Source: Streptomyces sp. 130 (lineage in GTDB: Bacteria > Actinomycetota > Actinomycetes > Streptomycetales > Streptomycetaceae). From it: DNA of 64,000 nt. Shown piece after piece: positions 25,772 through 34,504 of the stretch. The stretch lies in NCBI RefSeq assembly GCF_007096885.1, contig NZ_VJNO01000021.1, forward strand, positions 50,504-114,503, read 5' to 3'. The stretch's first letter is position 1. Each line of letters begins with the position of its first letter. The notes under the pieces are model-generated. The model did no database searches. It saw nothing but the letters and a program-made list of their open reading frames with translations, and had not been told where the DNA came from. The position numbers and the translations under genes are program-made.

Positions 25772-26911
25772 GATGCGGCGGCGGGCCTTGCGCGCGCGGC
25801 GCACCAGGGCCGCGGTGCCGAGGAGGGCGACGGTCGCACCGGCGGCACCGGCCGCGGTGGCGTCCTTGCGGCCGAGGCGGCGTCCGGCGACGGTGTGGCG
25901 CCCCTCCACCTCCTCCAGGAGCGCGGCGAGCACCTCCTCGTTGGTCCAGGCCGGGCGCCAGCCCGCGTCGTGCAGCCGGCTGACGCTGACCACCCACGGG
26001 TGCATGGTGTAGGCCAGGTCACCCGCGGGCGAGGGGGTGAGTCCGATCCGGTGCAGCCGGGCGGCGGCGCCCAGCGCGACGGCGGAGGGGAGCTCCATCC
26101 GGCGCACCCCGCTCAGCTCCTCGACCTCCTCCTGCTCCAGCCAGCCGTCACAGCCGACCGCGAACTCCCCGTCGATCTTCTCCAGGGCGGCGTATTCCAG
26201 GGCCGTGACCAGGTCCTCCACGTGGCAGAACTGCCAGGCGGGCCGGGAACCGGCGACCACGAGCAGCCGGGGCGACTCGAAGTAGCGGGTCAGCGCGGTG
26301 TCCGTGCCGCCGACGAGCACGGCGGGGCGTACGACGGTGACGTGCAGCCCGGGGTGGGCGCGCGGGGCGCGGCGGCCGAGCCGTTCGATCTCCAGCAGGT
26401 CGCCGACGCCGGTGGCCTCGGCGGTGGCCCGCAGCTCGGCGTCCTCGGCGAGCGGGAGGTCGTTGTCGGGCAGCGCGCCGTACACCATCGCGGAGGTGCA
26501 CAGGACGACGCGGTGGACGCCGGCGGCCGCGGCGGCGGTCAGTACGGTCTGGGTGCCGCGCACGTTGTAGGCGGTGCGCGCGGCGGGGTCGCTCTCCAGG
26601 TCGAGGTCGAGCGCCAGATGGACGACGACGTCCGCGCCGCGCAGCTTGTCGGCGATGGCGGGGTCGCGGACGTCGAGGAGGTGCCAGGTCGCGTCGGTGA
26701 CCTCGCCCCGGCGCTCGTCGATGGCGATGACCTGCTTGATCTCCTCGGACGCGGCGAGGCGTGCGGTGAGCAGCTCGCCCACGCCCGTCGCGGCTCCGGT
26801 GACGGCCACGACCGGGCCGCGGCCTCCGGGGCGGCCGGGGGCGGTTTTCTTCTCGGGTGACGGGTCGGCCAGGTTTCGCGCTGCGCGAACCTGCGGATCT
26901 GGGGAACTCAC
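25769..26911 (-). CDS. Membrane-tethered extended SDR / NAD-dependent epimerase-like protein
   Basis: A 380-residue protein with an N-terminal Rossmann domain: VVAVTGAATGVGELLTARL (the nucleotide loop), DVRDPA, and VVVHLALDLD. The YxxxK catalytic motif is not evident where expected after CTSAMVYGALPDNDL, so redox catalysis is uncertain and it may bind NAD(P) structurally. The C-terminal 30 residues hold a single hydrophobic segment (GAAGATVALLGTAALV) followed by RRARKARRRI, a typical C-terminal membrane anchor with positive end. GTG 26911 is chosen for its GGAG site 7-8 bases upstream. It is divergent from the metalloprotease gene at 27101. Confidence 0.82.
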   Translation of the reverse strand: MSSPDPQVRAARNLADPSPEKKTAPGRPGGRGPVVAVTGAATGVGELLTARLAASEEIKQVIAIDERRGEVTDATWHLLDVRDPAIADKLRGADVVVHLALDLDLESDPAARTAYNVRGTQTVLTAAAAAGVHRVVLCTSAMVYGALPDNDLPLAEDAELRATAEATGVGDLLEIERLGRRAPRAHPGLHVTVVRPAVLVGGTDTALTRYFESPRLLVVAGSRPAWQFCHVEDLVTALEYAALEKIDGEFAVGCDGWLEQEEVEELSGVRRMELPSAVALGAAARLHRIGLTPSPAGDLAYTMHPWVVSVSRLHDAGWRPAWTNEEVLAALLEEVEGRHTVAGRRLGRKDATAAGAAGATVALLGTAALVRRARKARRRI

Positions 26912-27100
26912 CGGGCGTCTCCAGCGGTTGTCTTCAGTACGTACCCGCGTGACACGTACGTACCAGGTGGCGTCCATCCTGCCGCAGGGCCGGACCGGGC
27001 GGAGCACTGAGGCCCCGAGCGGACTTGGTGTCTACGCTGGATGGTGATGTCGGGCAGTCGCCGTCGGTTCCCCCGGCGGCCCTACGAGCCGAGGAAACCC

Positions 27101-28549
27101 GTGAGTGACACCCCATTCGGATTCGGCCTTCCGCCGGAGGAGCCGGACGACGGCGACAAGGGCAAGAAGAACGACCCCACCGGAGGTGGGCAGGGTTCGG
27201 GCGGTCCGGCGAACCCGTTCGGCTTCGGCCCCGGCGCCGGCGGTGACAACCCCTTCGCCGCCATGTTCGGCTCGATGAACCCGAACGATCTGGGCGCGGC
27301 CTTCCAGCAGCTCGGCCAGATGCTGAGCTACGAGGGCGGGCCCGTCAACTGGGACATGGCCAAGCAGATCGCCCGCCAGACGGTGTCGCAGGGCACGCCG
27401 GACGGCTCCAAGGACGCGAGCGTGGGTCCCGCCGAGCGGTCGGCGGTCGACGAGGCGCTGCGCCTGGCCGACCTGTGGCTGGACGGCGTGACGTCGATGC
27501 CGTCCGGTGCCATCTCCAGCGTGGCGTGGAGCCGCGCGGAGTGGGTCGAGGCGACGCTCCCCGCCTGGCAGCAGCTGGTGGACCCGGTCGCCGAGCGGGT
27601 GGGCCTGGCCATGGGCGATGTGCTGCCCGAGGAGATGCAGGCGATGGCGGGCCCGCTGATCGGCATGATGCGGTCGATGGGCGGCGCGATGTTCGGCCAG
27701 CAGATCGGGCAGGCCGTCGGCGTGCTGGCGGGCGAGGTGGTCGGCTCGACCGACATCGGGCTGCCGCTGGGCCCGGCGGGCCGGGCCGCGCTGCTCCCGC
27801 TGAACGTGGAGCGGTTCGGCAAGGACCTGTCCGTCCCGCAGGACGAGGTGCGGCTGTACCTGGCGCTGCGCGAGGCCGCCCACCAGCGGCTCTTCGCCCA
27901 TGTCCCGTGGCTCCGCTCGCACCTGTTCGGCGCCGTCGAGGGGTACGCGCGCGGCATCAAGGTCGACACCAGCAAGCTGGAGGACGTGGTCGGCCAGTTC
28001 GACCCCTCGCAGCCCGAGCAGCTGCAGGAGGCCCTTCAGCAGGGCATGTTCCAGCCGGAGGAGACGCCGGAGCAGAAGGCGGCCCTGGCCCGTCTGGAGA
28101 CGGCCCTCGCGCTGGTCGAGGGCTGGGTGGACGCCGTGGTGCACGCCGCCGCGAAGTCCCGGCTGACCTCGGCCGACGCCCTGCGCGAGACGATGCGCCG
28201 ACGCCGTGCGTCCGGCGGTCCCGCCGAGCAGACGTTCGCCACGCTCATCGGCCTCCAGCTGCGTCCGCGCCGGCTGCGGGACGCCTCGCGGCTTTGGGCC
28301 TCGCTCACGGACGCCCGCGGTCTTGAGGGGCGGGACGCGCTGTGGGAGCACCCCGACATGCTCCCGACCGCTCACGACCTGGACGATCCGGACGGCTTCG
28401 TCCACCACGAGCAGATGGACTTCTCGGAGCTGGACAAGATGCTCGGCGAGGCGGCGAACGGCCCGAAGAAGCCCGCGCCGGGGGCGGACGCCCCGGGCGA
28501 AGCCTCGGAGCAGGGTGACGGCGACGGCAAGGACGACACCGACAAGTGA
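27101..28549 (+). CDS. Zinc-dependent metalloprotease, DUF2342/TIGR03624 family
   Basis: A 482-residue actinobacterial protein. After a Gly/Pro/Asn-rich N-terminus (about residues 1-70, with FGFG and NPFGFGPG motifs) comes an alpha-helical domain with the putative metal motif REAAHQRLFAHVPWLRSHL (about residues 260-278) and a conserved Glu in FGAVEGYARG. The family is annotated as zinc-dependent metalloprotease on structural similarity; function is not proven. GTG 27101 follows GAGG with good spacing. The stop overlaps the NUDIX start as GTGA, so the two are coupled. Confidence 0.85.
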   Translation: MSDTPFGFGLPPEEPDDGDKGKKNDPTGGGQGSGGPANPFGFGPGAGGDNPFAAMFGSMNPNDLGAAFQQLGQMLSYEGGPVNWDMAKQIARQTVSQGTPDGSKDASVGPAERSAVDEALRLADLWLDGVTSMPSGAISSVAWSRAEWVEATLPAWQQLVDPVAERVGLAMGDVLPEEMQAMAGPLIGMMRSMGGAMFGQQIGQAVGVLAGEVVGSTDIGLPLGPAGRAALLPLNVERFGKDLSVPQDEVRLYLALREAAHQRLFAHVPWLRSHLFGAVEGYARGIKVDTSKLEDVVGQFDPSQPEQLQEALQQGMFQPEETPEQKAALARLETALALVEGWVDAVVHAAAKSRLTSADALRETMRRRRASGGPAEQTFATLIGLQLRPRRLRDASRLWASLTDARGLEGRDALWEHPDMLPTAHDLDDPDGFVHHEQMDFSELDKMLGEAANGPKKPAPGADAPGEASEQGDGDGKDDTDK

Positions 28550-29094
28550 GCCTGCACGACGACGCCGCCCTGGTGCTGGAGGGTTACGGGGCGGAGGCCG
28601 GGGCCGCCCAGAAGGAGCTGCGCGACGCCTATCTGGAGCACCTCGCGCGCCATCCGGACGGCATGTGGAAGTCCTGCGGGGCCGGGCATCTGACGGCCAG
28701 CGCCCTGGTCGTCGCCCCGGAGCGGGGCCGGGTGCTGCTCACGCTGCACCGCAAGCTGCGGATGTGGCTGCAGATGGGCGGCCACTGCGAGCCCGGTGAC
28801 GCGACGCTCGCGGCAGCCGCGCTGCGGGAGGCGACGGAGGAGTCCGGGATCACCGGGCTGACGCTGCTGCCGGGCGGGCCCGTGGTCCTGGACCGGCATC
28901 CGATCCCGGCGCCGTGCCACTGGCATCTGGACGTGCAGTACGCGGCGCTGGCCCCGGCGGGCGCGACGGAGAGCATCAGCGAGGAGTCGCTCGACCTGCG
29001 CTGGTTCGCCTACGACGAGGTGGCCGAGGTCGCCGATGCCTCGGTGGCGCGCCTGGTGGAGCGTACGCGCGCGGTGCTGGAGGGCGGCCGGTAG
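28546..29094 (+). CDS. NUDIX hydrolase
   Basis: A 182-residue NUDIX enzyme. The Nudix box GHCEPGDATLAAAALREATE-ESG matches the consensus Gx5Ex7REUxEExGU, preceded by QMGG. The family hydrolyses nucleoside diphosphate derivatives; the substrate cannot be told. The ASALVVAPERGRVLLTLHRKL strand and the WHLDVQYAAL strand fit the Nudix fold. Start GTG 28546 overlaps the previous stop by four bases. A strong hairpin follows. Confidence 0.9.
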   Translation: MSLHDDAALVLEGYGAEAGAAQKELRDAYLEHLARHPDGMWKSCGAGHLTASALVVAPERGRVLLTLHRKLRMWLQMGGHCEPGDATLAAAALREATEESGITGLTLLPGGPVVLDRHPIPAPCHWHLDVQYAALAPAGATESISEESLDLRWFAYDEVAEVADASVARLVERTRAVLEGGR

Positions 29095-29114
29095 CCGCCG
29101 GTGCGACGCGGAAT

Positions 29115-29152
29115 CGGTAAGGGGCGGCCTCCAGGGAGGCCGCCCCTTACCG
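29115..29152. terminator. Bidirectional hairpin terminator
   Basis: An 18-bp perfect inverted repeat (29115-29132 with 29135-29152) separates the NUDIX gene from the convergent AIM24 gene. The nominal loop of two bases implies the innermost pairs open. Confidence 0.85.
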
Positions 29153-29164
29153 TCGTAGTGCGGC

Positions 29165-29920
29165 TCAGTTCCAGGCGTTGTTCTGGTTCTGGCCGTGCGC
29201 GCCGTGCTGGCCCATGCCGTACTGGGCGGCGAGGCCCTGTCCGATCTGGGCGTTCTGCGGCGGCATCAGCTCGCTCGGCTGGACCAGGGCGAAGCCCTGC
29301 CCGAGGAAGCTGAGCTCCCAGCCCTCACCGGTGTTGCCGCGCCGGCGGAAGACACCCGAGGAGTGCGTCTGGGCCTGCATCTGCACCCGTAGCGAGGTCG
29401 ACCAGGCGACGATCGCGTCGGCGTCGGCGCTGACGTACTTGTCGGGCGTGACCTGCATCATCAGCGGCTGGCCCGACGTCATCAGGGCGACCTTGCCGGT
29501 GCCGGAGATGTTGAGCTGGTACTTGCCGGTGCCCGAGATGCCGTACTGGCTGTCCACCGCGATGACCTCGGTGTGCAGCGAGGAGTCGAGCGCCAGGACG
29601 TAGGAGCTGTCCACCGTCAGGCCGTCGTGGTCGACGTCCACGACGTGGATGTACTGCGCCAGGTTGGCGAAGTAGACGGTGCCCTGCCCGGAGCAGCGCA
29701 TCAGGTCCAGCCCCTCGCCGGTGCGGGCGCGGGAGCGGCGCTGGGCGTTCGACTCGTACTCACCGTCGAACTCCATCAGCCCCTGGTAGGCGACCATGGC
29801 GCCCTTGCGGGCCAGGACGTCGTCGTGCCCGGTCAGCGCGACCCGCAGGAGCTGCGGGTTCTGGATGGTGTAGCGCTCCTGGGACTGCTGTTCCGTGAGG
29901 CCGAAAAGTGAACTCTGCAT
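29165..29920 (-). CDS. AIM24-family protein
   Basis: A 251-residue protein of the AIM24 (mitochondrial biogenesis/TRAP-like beta) fold: repeated beta strands around LARKGAMVAYQGLMEFDG, MRCSGQGTVYFANLAQYIHV and DSSLHTEVIAVD, ending in a short Gln/Gly/His-rich tail (AQYGMGQHGAHGQNQNNAWN). The family in bacteria is often adjacent to TerD genes and has no proven activity; it forms trimeric beta-rich assemblies. It is the last gene of a three-gene operon (gap 19 bases after the second AIM24 gene). Confidence 0.85.
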   Translation of the reverse strand: MQSSLFGLTEQQSQERYTIQNPQLLRVALTGHDDVLARKGAMVAYQGLMEFDGEYESNAQRRSRARTGEGLDLMRCSGQGTVYFANLAQYIHVVDVDHDGLTVDSSYVLALDSSLHTEVIAVDSQYGISGTGKYQLNISGTGKVALMTSGQPLMMQVTPDKYVSADADAIVAWSTSLRVQMQAQTHSSGVFRRRGNTGEGWELSFLGQGFALVQPSELMPPQNAQIGQGLAAQYGMGQHGAHGQNQNNAWN

Positions 29921-29939
29921 GGTGTGTTCTCCCTCCCCG

Positions 29940-30620
29940 TCAGTGCCGGACGCGCAGCCGGTCGGTGCTGTCCTCGCTCGGCTGGACGACGACGATCCCC
30001 TGGCCGGAGAAGGCCATCTGGAACGCCTCGCCGCTGCCCCGCCCGATGAGCGATGACGCCTTGAAGCTGCGCTTGCCCTTCACCTTGAGGTGCGGGGACC
30101 AGGCGACCAGCGCGTCCGGGTCGACGTACGTCTCGTCCTCGCCGCGTCCGCAGTCGACCACGAGCGGCGTGCCGCGCGAGGTGATCGCGACCCAGCCGGT
30201 CCCCGAGATGCAGACGTTCCACAGGCCCTGGCCGGCGAACTTGGCGAGGCCCTTGACCCGCTCGACACCCCAGGTGAGGTGGCCGTCGAAGGCGAGGACG
30301 TTGGTGCCGTTGACCGAGAGGGAGTCGTTGTTGAGGTTGATGACGACGACGTCGGCGCCGTAGTCGGCGAGGTAGAGCAGCCCGTCGCCGGTGCACTTCA
30401 TGAGGGGCGCGCCCTCGCCGGTGATCCACTGCGAGGCGATCTGGCGGACGGCGGGCGGGTTGGGCTCGTACTGGATGAAGCCCTCGTACGCGACCATCGA
30501 TCCGGTGCGCGCGTAGAGGTCCTGGCCGGTCGCCATGGCGACCTTCAGCATGGAATGGCCGTGGTTCTCCATCCGTGCCGTGACGGGGGTCGGGGCGTAG
30601 CCCGCGAGCTGCTGGTTCAT
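29940..30620 (-). CDS. AIM24-family protein, second copy
   Basis: A 226-residue AIM24 protein with strands VAMATGQDLYARTGSMVAYEG, LMKCTGDGLLYLADYGADVV, DGHLTWGVERVKG and WNVCISGTGWVAITSRG, ending VVQPSEDSTDRLRVRH. It starts at ATG 30620, 11 bases after the TerD-AIM24 gene, and ends 19 bases before the third AIM24 gene. The paralogues share the order of motifs but are divergent, so the operon arose by duplication long ago. Confidence 0.87.
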   Translation of the reverse strand: MNQQLAGYAPTPVTARMENHGHSMLKVAMATGQDLYARTGSMVAYEGFIQYEPNPPAVRQIASQWITGEGAPLMKCTGDGLLYLADYGADVVVINLNNDSLSVNGTNVLAFDGHLTWGVERVKGLAKFAGQGLWNVCISGTGWVAITSRGTPLVVDCGRGEDETYVDPDALVAWSPHLKVKGKRSFKASSLIGRGSGEAFQMAFSGQGIVVVQPSEDSTDRLRVRH

Positions 30621-30631
30621 GACGGGCTCCC

Positions 30632-32305
30632 TCAGACCTCGTAGGGCTGGACGACGATGAAGTTGCCGGGCGCGCCCCGGAACTGGAGGTTCACGGTCTC
30701 CCCGCTGTGCCCGGGGTACGCGTTGCGGCGCAGCCGGACCTGGCTGGAGAGGATCACCTGGGACGCGGACGACCACGCCACCACGGCGTTGCAGTCGGCG
30801 AAGGTGGTCGGGGTGACCGGCAGGACGACGGGGACGCCGTGCGTCTTGACGATGAGCGTGCCGGTCCCCTGGAACTGCATGGTGAACAGGGCGCCGCCGG
30901 GGATGCCGTGGCCCTCGATGCGGCGCACCTCGTACTGGAGCGACTCGTCGAAGGCGAGTACGTTCTCCGCGGAGACGCAGACTCCGTCGCCCTGGAGTTC
31001 GATGGAGTGCAGGTGGGCGCCCTCCTCGGCGAGGAAGACCTGACCCCGGCCGGTACAGCGCATGAGCTGCATCTCCTGGCCGGTGGCGTTGCCCACCATG
31101 CGGCCGGCGAAACCCGCGCCCTTGTAGCTGAAGTCGACCTTGCCCTGGTACATCACCATGCTGCCCTGCCGGGCGAGCACTCCCGTACCGCCCAAGGTCA
31201 GGTCGACCCGCATGAGCTGCTGGTTCTGCGGGGTCCAGCGCTGTCCGGTCGCCGTCTCCTTGTACGGCTGGAGCGCGGCCTGCAGACCGGCGCCGGCCCC
31301 CTGCGGCGCGCCGCCGGGCATGCCCTGCCCGCCCGGCGGCGTGCCGGGAGGCTGCTGGCCGTACGGGGACGGGGCCTGCTGTCCGTAGGGCGCGGGCGCC
31401 TGGCCGGGGACCTGCCCGAACTGCTGCGGGGGCTGCTGCCCGAAGGGCTGCTGGGGCTGGTGGGGCTGCTGGCCGAAGGGCTGCTGCGGCTGCTGCGGCT
31501 GCTGGCCGGGCTGCCCGTAGGGGGCCGGCGCGGGCGGTGGGGGCATGGTGCCGCCGGGCGGGGCCATCGGGGCGGCGATCGTCGGCGCGGCGTGCATCTG
31601 CTGCTGCGCGGCGGGGGCCGGCGGGGTGCCGAAGGCGGGCGCGGGCTGAGGGACCTGCGGTGCCTGAGGTGCCGGTGGGGCGGCCGGGGCGCCGAAGGAC
31701 GGGGCCGGAGTCGCCTGGGCGGGCGGGGCGAACGACGGGGCGGCGCTCTGCGGCGGAGCGGCGGCGGCCGGCTCCTCCTCGGCGACCTCGCCGCCGAAGT
31801 TCTTCAGCAGCGCCTCGAGGCCGCCGTCGAAGCCCTGGCCGACAGCGGCGAAGCGCCAGACGTCCTTGAGGTAGAAGTCGCCCAGCATGACGGCGCGTTC
31901 GGTGCTGAACTCCGAGCCGTCGAACGCGTACCTGACGACTTCCTCGCCGCCCGCGACGATCCGGATGTATCCGGGACCGACCTGCGACATCTGTCCGGCA
32001 CCGTCCACGGTGGCGGTGAACGACAGCTTGTGGATGTTCGCCGGAATGCGGTCCAGGGTGACGCGGAACGACTCGGTGTCACCGGCCTGTGCCCCGAGGA
32101 GCTGAATGGACTCCTCGGGAGATTTCGGCTGATTGAAGAAGATGAAATACCGGTCGTCGGAGAGCTGCTCATTGGCATCGAGCCCGAAGCAGCTGATGTC
32201 AAAGCTCAGTCCCGGGCCGGCGATCTGCACACCTACGTACAGGTCCGTCCCCGGCGTGAGATCGCTGATCTTGGCCTTGTGGCCGCGTTGGAATTCCCTG
32301 GCCAT
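30632..32305 (-). CDS. TerD-AIM24 fusion protein
   Basis: A 557-residue fusion. Residues about 1-185 are a TerD domain (REFQRGHKAKISDLTPGTDL, ISCFGLDANEQLSDDRYFIF, VTLDRIPANIHKLSFTATVD), a calcium-binding fold of the tellurite-resistance/stress family. Residues about 190-345 are a low-complexity linker rich in Pro, Gln and Ala with FGQQPHQPQQP-type repeats. Residues about 345-557 are an AIM24 domain (LARQGSMVMYQGKVDFSYKG, LMRCTGRGQVFLAEEGAHLH). It leads an operon with two further AIM24 genes. ATG 32305 begins the TerD fold directly. TerD systems are linked to chemical stress and calcium; the AIM24 fusion is characteristic of actinobacteria. Confidence 0.9.
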   Translation of the reverse strand: MAREFQRGHKAKISDLTPGTDLYVGVQIAGPGLSFDISCFGLDANEQLSDDRYFIFFNQPKSPEESIQLLGAQAGDTESFRVTLDRIPANIHKLSFTATVDGAGQMSQVGPGYIRIVAGGEEVVRYAFDGSEFSTERAVMLGDFYLKDVWRFAAVGQGFDGGLEALLKNFGGEVAEEEPAAAAPPQSAAPSFAPPAQATPAPSFGAPAAPPAPQAPQVPQPAPAFGTPPAPAAQQQMHAAPTIAAPMAPPGGTMPPPPAPAPYGQPGQQPQQPQQPFGQQPHQPQQPFGQQPPQQFGQVPGQAPAPYGQQAPSPYGQQPPGTPPGGQGMPGGAPQGAGAGLQAALQPYKETATGQRWTPQNQQLMRVDLTLGGTGVLARQGSMVMYQGKVDFSYKGAGFAGRMVGNATGQEMQLMRCTGRGQVFLAEEGAHLHSIELQGDGVCVSAENVLAFDESLQYEVRRIEGHGIPGGALFTMQFQGTGTLIVKTHGVPVVLPVTPTTFADCNAVVAWSSASQVILSSQVRLRRNAYPGHSGETVNLQFRGAPGNFIVVQPYEV

Positions 32306-32436
32306 GCGTAACGACCGTCCCCCATCCGGAAGGTGAATGCGTCGCGTCAGGCTATCCGCAAACTCCGGCAATGGGCGAAGCCGGTACAGACCCGGTACAG
32401 AAACACCCGGCACCACTCACCCGGCGCCACCGCCTG

Positions 32437-33057
32437 TCACTCGCCGCGTGCGGCCGGCAGGTGCGGCAGCCGGTCGGCGGCCACCACGCCGTCCAGATAG
32501 CCGCGGGCCCGCTCGGTGCGGGGGTAGGCCTCCAGCAGCCGCCAGAACCGCGGCCCGTGCCCGGGCACCAGGAGGTGGGCGAGTTCGTGGACGAGCACAT
32601 AGTCCACGACGTATTCGGGCATGCCCTGCAACCGGTGCGACAGCCGGATGCTGCCCTCGGACGGGGTGCACGAGCCCCATCGGGTGTTCTGGTTGGTCAC
32701 CCACCGCACGGAGGCGGGCCTGGCCCGGCCGTCGAAGTACTGGGCGGACAGGCGCTCCGCCCGCTCGGCGAGCTCGGTGTCGTCGAGGACGCGCCTGCTC
32801 TCCTGGGCGGCGAGCCGGTCGAGCATCACGTCCACCCAGCGCCGCTCCTCGGCCTCGGACATGCGGGCGGGAATGAGCACGATCGTACGGCCGCCCTCCC
32901 GGTAGGCGGAGACCGTTCTGCTGCGGCGGGCGCTTCTGCGGACCTCGACCGCGCTCGTCGCCGGGGCGCGGCGGGCAGGGTCCGCACCGCGCCGGCGGGG
33001 TCCGGCGCCGGGCACGGCAGGCTCCCCGGCGAAGCCGGGCGACGGGTCGGCGGGCAT
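32437..33057 (-). CDS. YgjP/DUF45-type metallopeptidase
   Basis: A 206-residue zincin-like protein (M48-related YgjP/WLM group). Motifs: WVTNQNTRWGSCTPSEGSIR, VDYVLVHELAHLLVPGHGPR with HExxH and a third His, and FWRLLEAYPRTERARGYLDG. The family is of unknown substrate; members often accompany nucleic-acid repair or restriction genes. A basic, Arg/Ala-rich N-terminal region of about 45 residues precedes the domain. Start ATG 33057. It sits between the TerD operon and the divergent RRE/E1-like gene. Confidence 0.87.
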   Translation of the reverse strand: MPADPSPGFAGEPAVPGAGPRRRGADPARRAPATSAVEVRRSARRSRTVSAYREGGRTIVLIPARMSEAEERRWVDVMLDRLAAQESRRVLDDTELAERAERLSAQYFDGRARPASVRWVTNQNTRWGSCTPSEGSIRLSHRLQGMPEYVVDYVLVHELAHLLVPGHGPRFWRLLEAYPRTERARGYLDGVVAADRLPHLPAARGE

Positions 33058-33214
33058 GGTTCGACGTTACCCGCTGTGCGCGGGGGAAGTCCCGCCTCCG
33101 GGACGGTTCCCCATGATCGACTCCACGCCTTGACCATTTGAACGACTAATACCCGCGCCTGTGGATAACTCTCCGCACGTCTCGGCGCCCCGCTGCATTC
33201 TGGCAAAGGAACTC

Positions 33215-33304
33215 GCACAGCGGAGTGACGCACAGCTGAGTCACAGACAGCGGAGTCACAGACACACAGGCCGACAGACACACAGGCCGACAGACATACA
33301 GACC
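33215..33304. repeat. Two-tiered tandem repeat upstream of the RRE/E1-like gene
   Basis: Three imperfect 15-base units of GCACAGCGGAGTGA / CGCACAGCTGAGTCA / CAGACAGCGGAGTCA type run into two exact 16-base units GACACACAGGCCGACA (33261-33276, 33277-33292) and a partial third, ending 10 bases before the start at 33315. They occupy the probable 5' untranslated region and are unusually A-rich for this genome. The whole 33058-33314 gap holds no supported gene. Confidence 0.8.
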
Positions 33305-33314
33305 GGGGGAAGCC

Positions 33315-34463
33315 ATGCATCCGATGTTGAAGCCCGCGCTGCGCCGCGCCTGGCGGGGCGGGGACACCGTGCAATTCGGAGTGACACCCGCACACGCGGT
33401 GAAGGTCGGCCCGATGGATATCGCGACAGGCTGCTTCATGGAACTGCTCGACGGCACCAGAGGCATGCCTCTGCTCCGTGAACAGGCCAGGACGATGGAC
33501 TTGACCGAGCGTCACGTGGACACCCTGGTGACGAGGCTGGTGGACGCCGGACTCGTGGACGACGTACGGGCGGGCGGCCCGGCGGCGGAAGCGCTGCGGG
33601 CCCGGACCGACGTCCTGGAGCGTCACCGGCCAGACCTGGCCTCGCTCTCCGTCGTGCACCCCGAGCCCGGCGGAGCGGTGCGCAGACTCGCGGCCCGCCG
33701 CTCGATGCACGTGCAGGTCCGGGGCGCGGGCAGGGTCGGTGCGACCGTCGCCGCGGTGCTCTCCGGAGCGGGGGTCGGACGGGTGGAGGTCCTGGACGGC
33801 GGGTGTACGGAGCCGGGTGACGTGTCCCCGGGCGGGCTGCCCGCCTCCGCCGTCGGGGAGCGCAGGGACATGGCGGCCCGGCAGCTGGTCCGCCGCTCCG
33901 CCCCCGGCCCGGGCCCCCGGGCACCCGGGGCGGGAGGCTGCGGTCCGGCCGGGCACGAGCCGGGGCTGTCGCTGATCGTGGTCGCCCCGCGGGACGGGCT
34001 GTCGGCGTACGTCCCCGATCCGGGCACCGCCGAGCCGTGGATCTCCTCGGGCACACCCCATCTGTACGCGGGGGTGCTGGAGGCCACCGGCTTCGTCGGG
34101 CCCCTGGTCCTGCCCGGCGGTACGGCCTGCGCCGGCTGCCTCCAGCTGCACCGGCGGGACCGTGACCCGCAGTGGCCGCGCATGCTGGCGCAGTGGCGGT
34201 CCGGACGGCGCGCCACCGCCCAGGCGTGCGACCTGGGCCTGGCGACGGCGGTGGCCGGGCTCGCGGCGGCGCACGCGCTGGCCTTCCTCGACGGCGAGCT
34301 GCCGATGAGCACCGGTGCGCGATGGGAGGCGGCGCTGCCGCTGTTGGACTGGAGGTCGGAACGGATCGGGACGCACCTCGACTGTTCCTGTGGCGCCGCC
34401 GGTCACACTGAGAGGGTCCGCGCCTCCGGAGCCGGCACGGCGCACGACACAATGGCCGGGTAA
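33315..34463 (+). CDS. RRE-containing E1-like protein, orphan TOMM cyclodehydratase-type
   Basis: A 382-residue protein. Residues about 1-90 resemble the peptide-binding (RiPP recognition element) domain of azoline-forming C proteins: DTVQFGVTPAHAVKVGPMD, then the winged-helix segment LTERHVDTLVTRLVDAGLVD. A ThiF/E1-like Rossmann domain follows (VQVRGAGRVGATVAAVLSGA, VEVLDGG). Two Cys pairs (TACAGCLQLH and HLDCSCGAAG) may bind zinc. No YcaO partner, dehydrogenase or precursor peptide is in the window, so the product or partner is unknown. The tail after the last Cys pair is low-complexity. Start ATG 33315 follows GGGGGAAG. Confidence 0.82.
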   Translation: MHPMLKPALRRAWRGGDTVQFGVTPAHAVKVGPMDIATGCFMELLDGTRGMPLLREQARTMDLTERHVDTLVTRLVDAGLVDDVRAGGPAAEALRARTDVLERHRPDLASLSVVHPEPGGAVRRLAARRSMHVQVRGAGRVGATVAAVLSGAGVGRVEVLDGGCTEPGDVSPGGLPASAVGERRDMAARQLVRRSAPGPGPRAPGAGGCGPAGHEPGLSLIVVAPRDGLSAYVPDPGTAEPWISSGTPHLYAGVLEATGFVGPLVLPGGTACAGCLQLHRRDRDPQWPRMLAQWRSGRRATAQACDLGLATAVAGLAAAHALAFLDGELPMSTGARWEAALPLLDWRSERIGTHLDCSCGAAGHTERVRASGAGTAHDTMAG

Positions 34464-34504
34464 CCGCCGCCCGCAGCGCGGCAGTCTGGGAATTGGAGGG
34501 GCAT

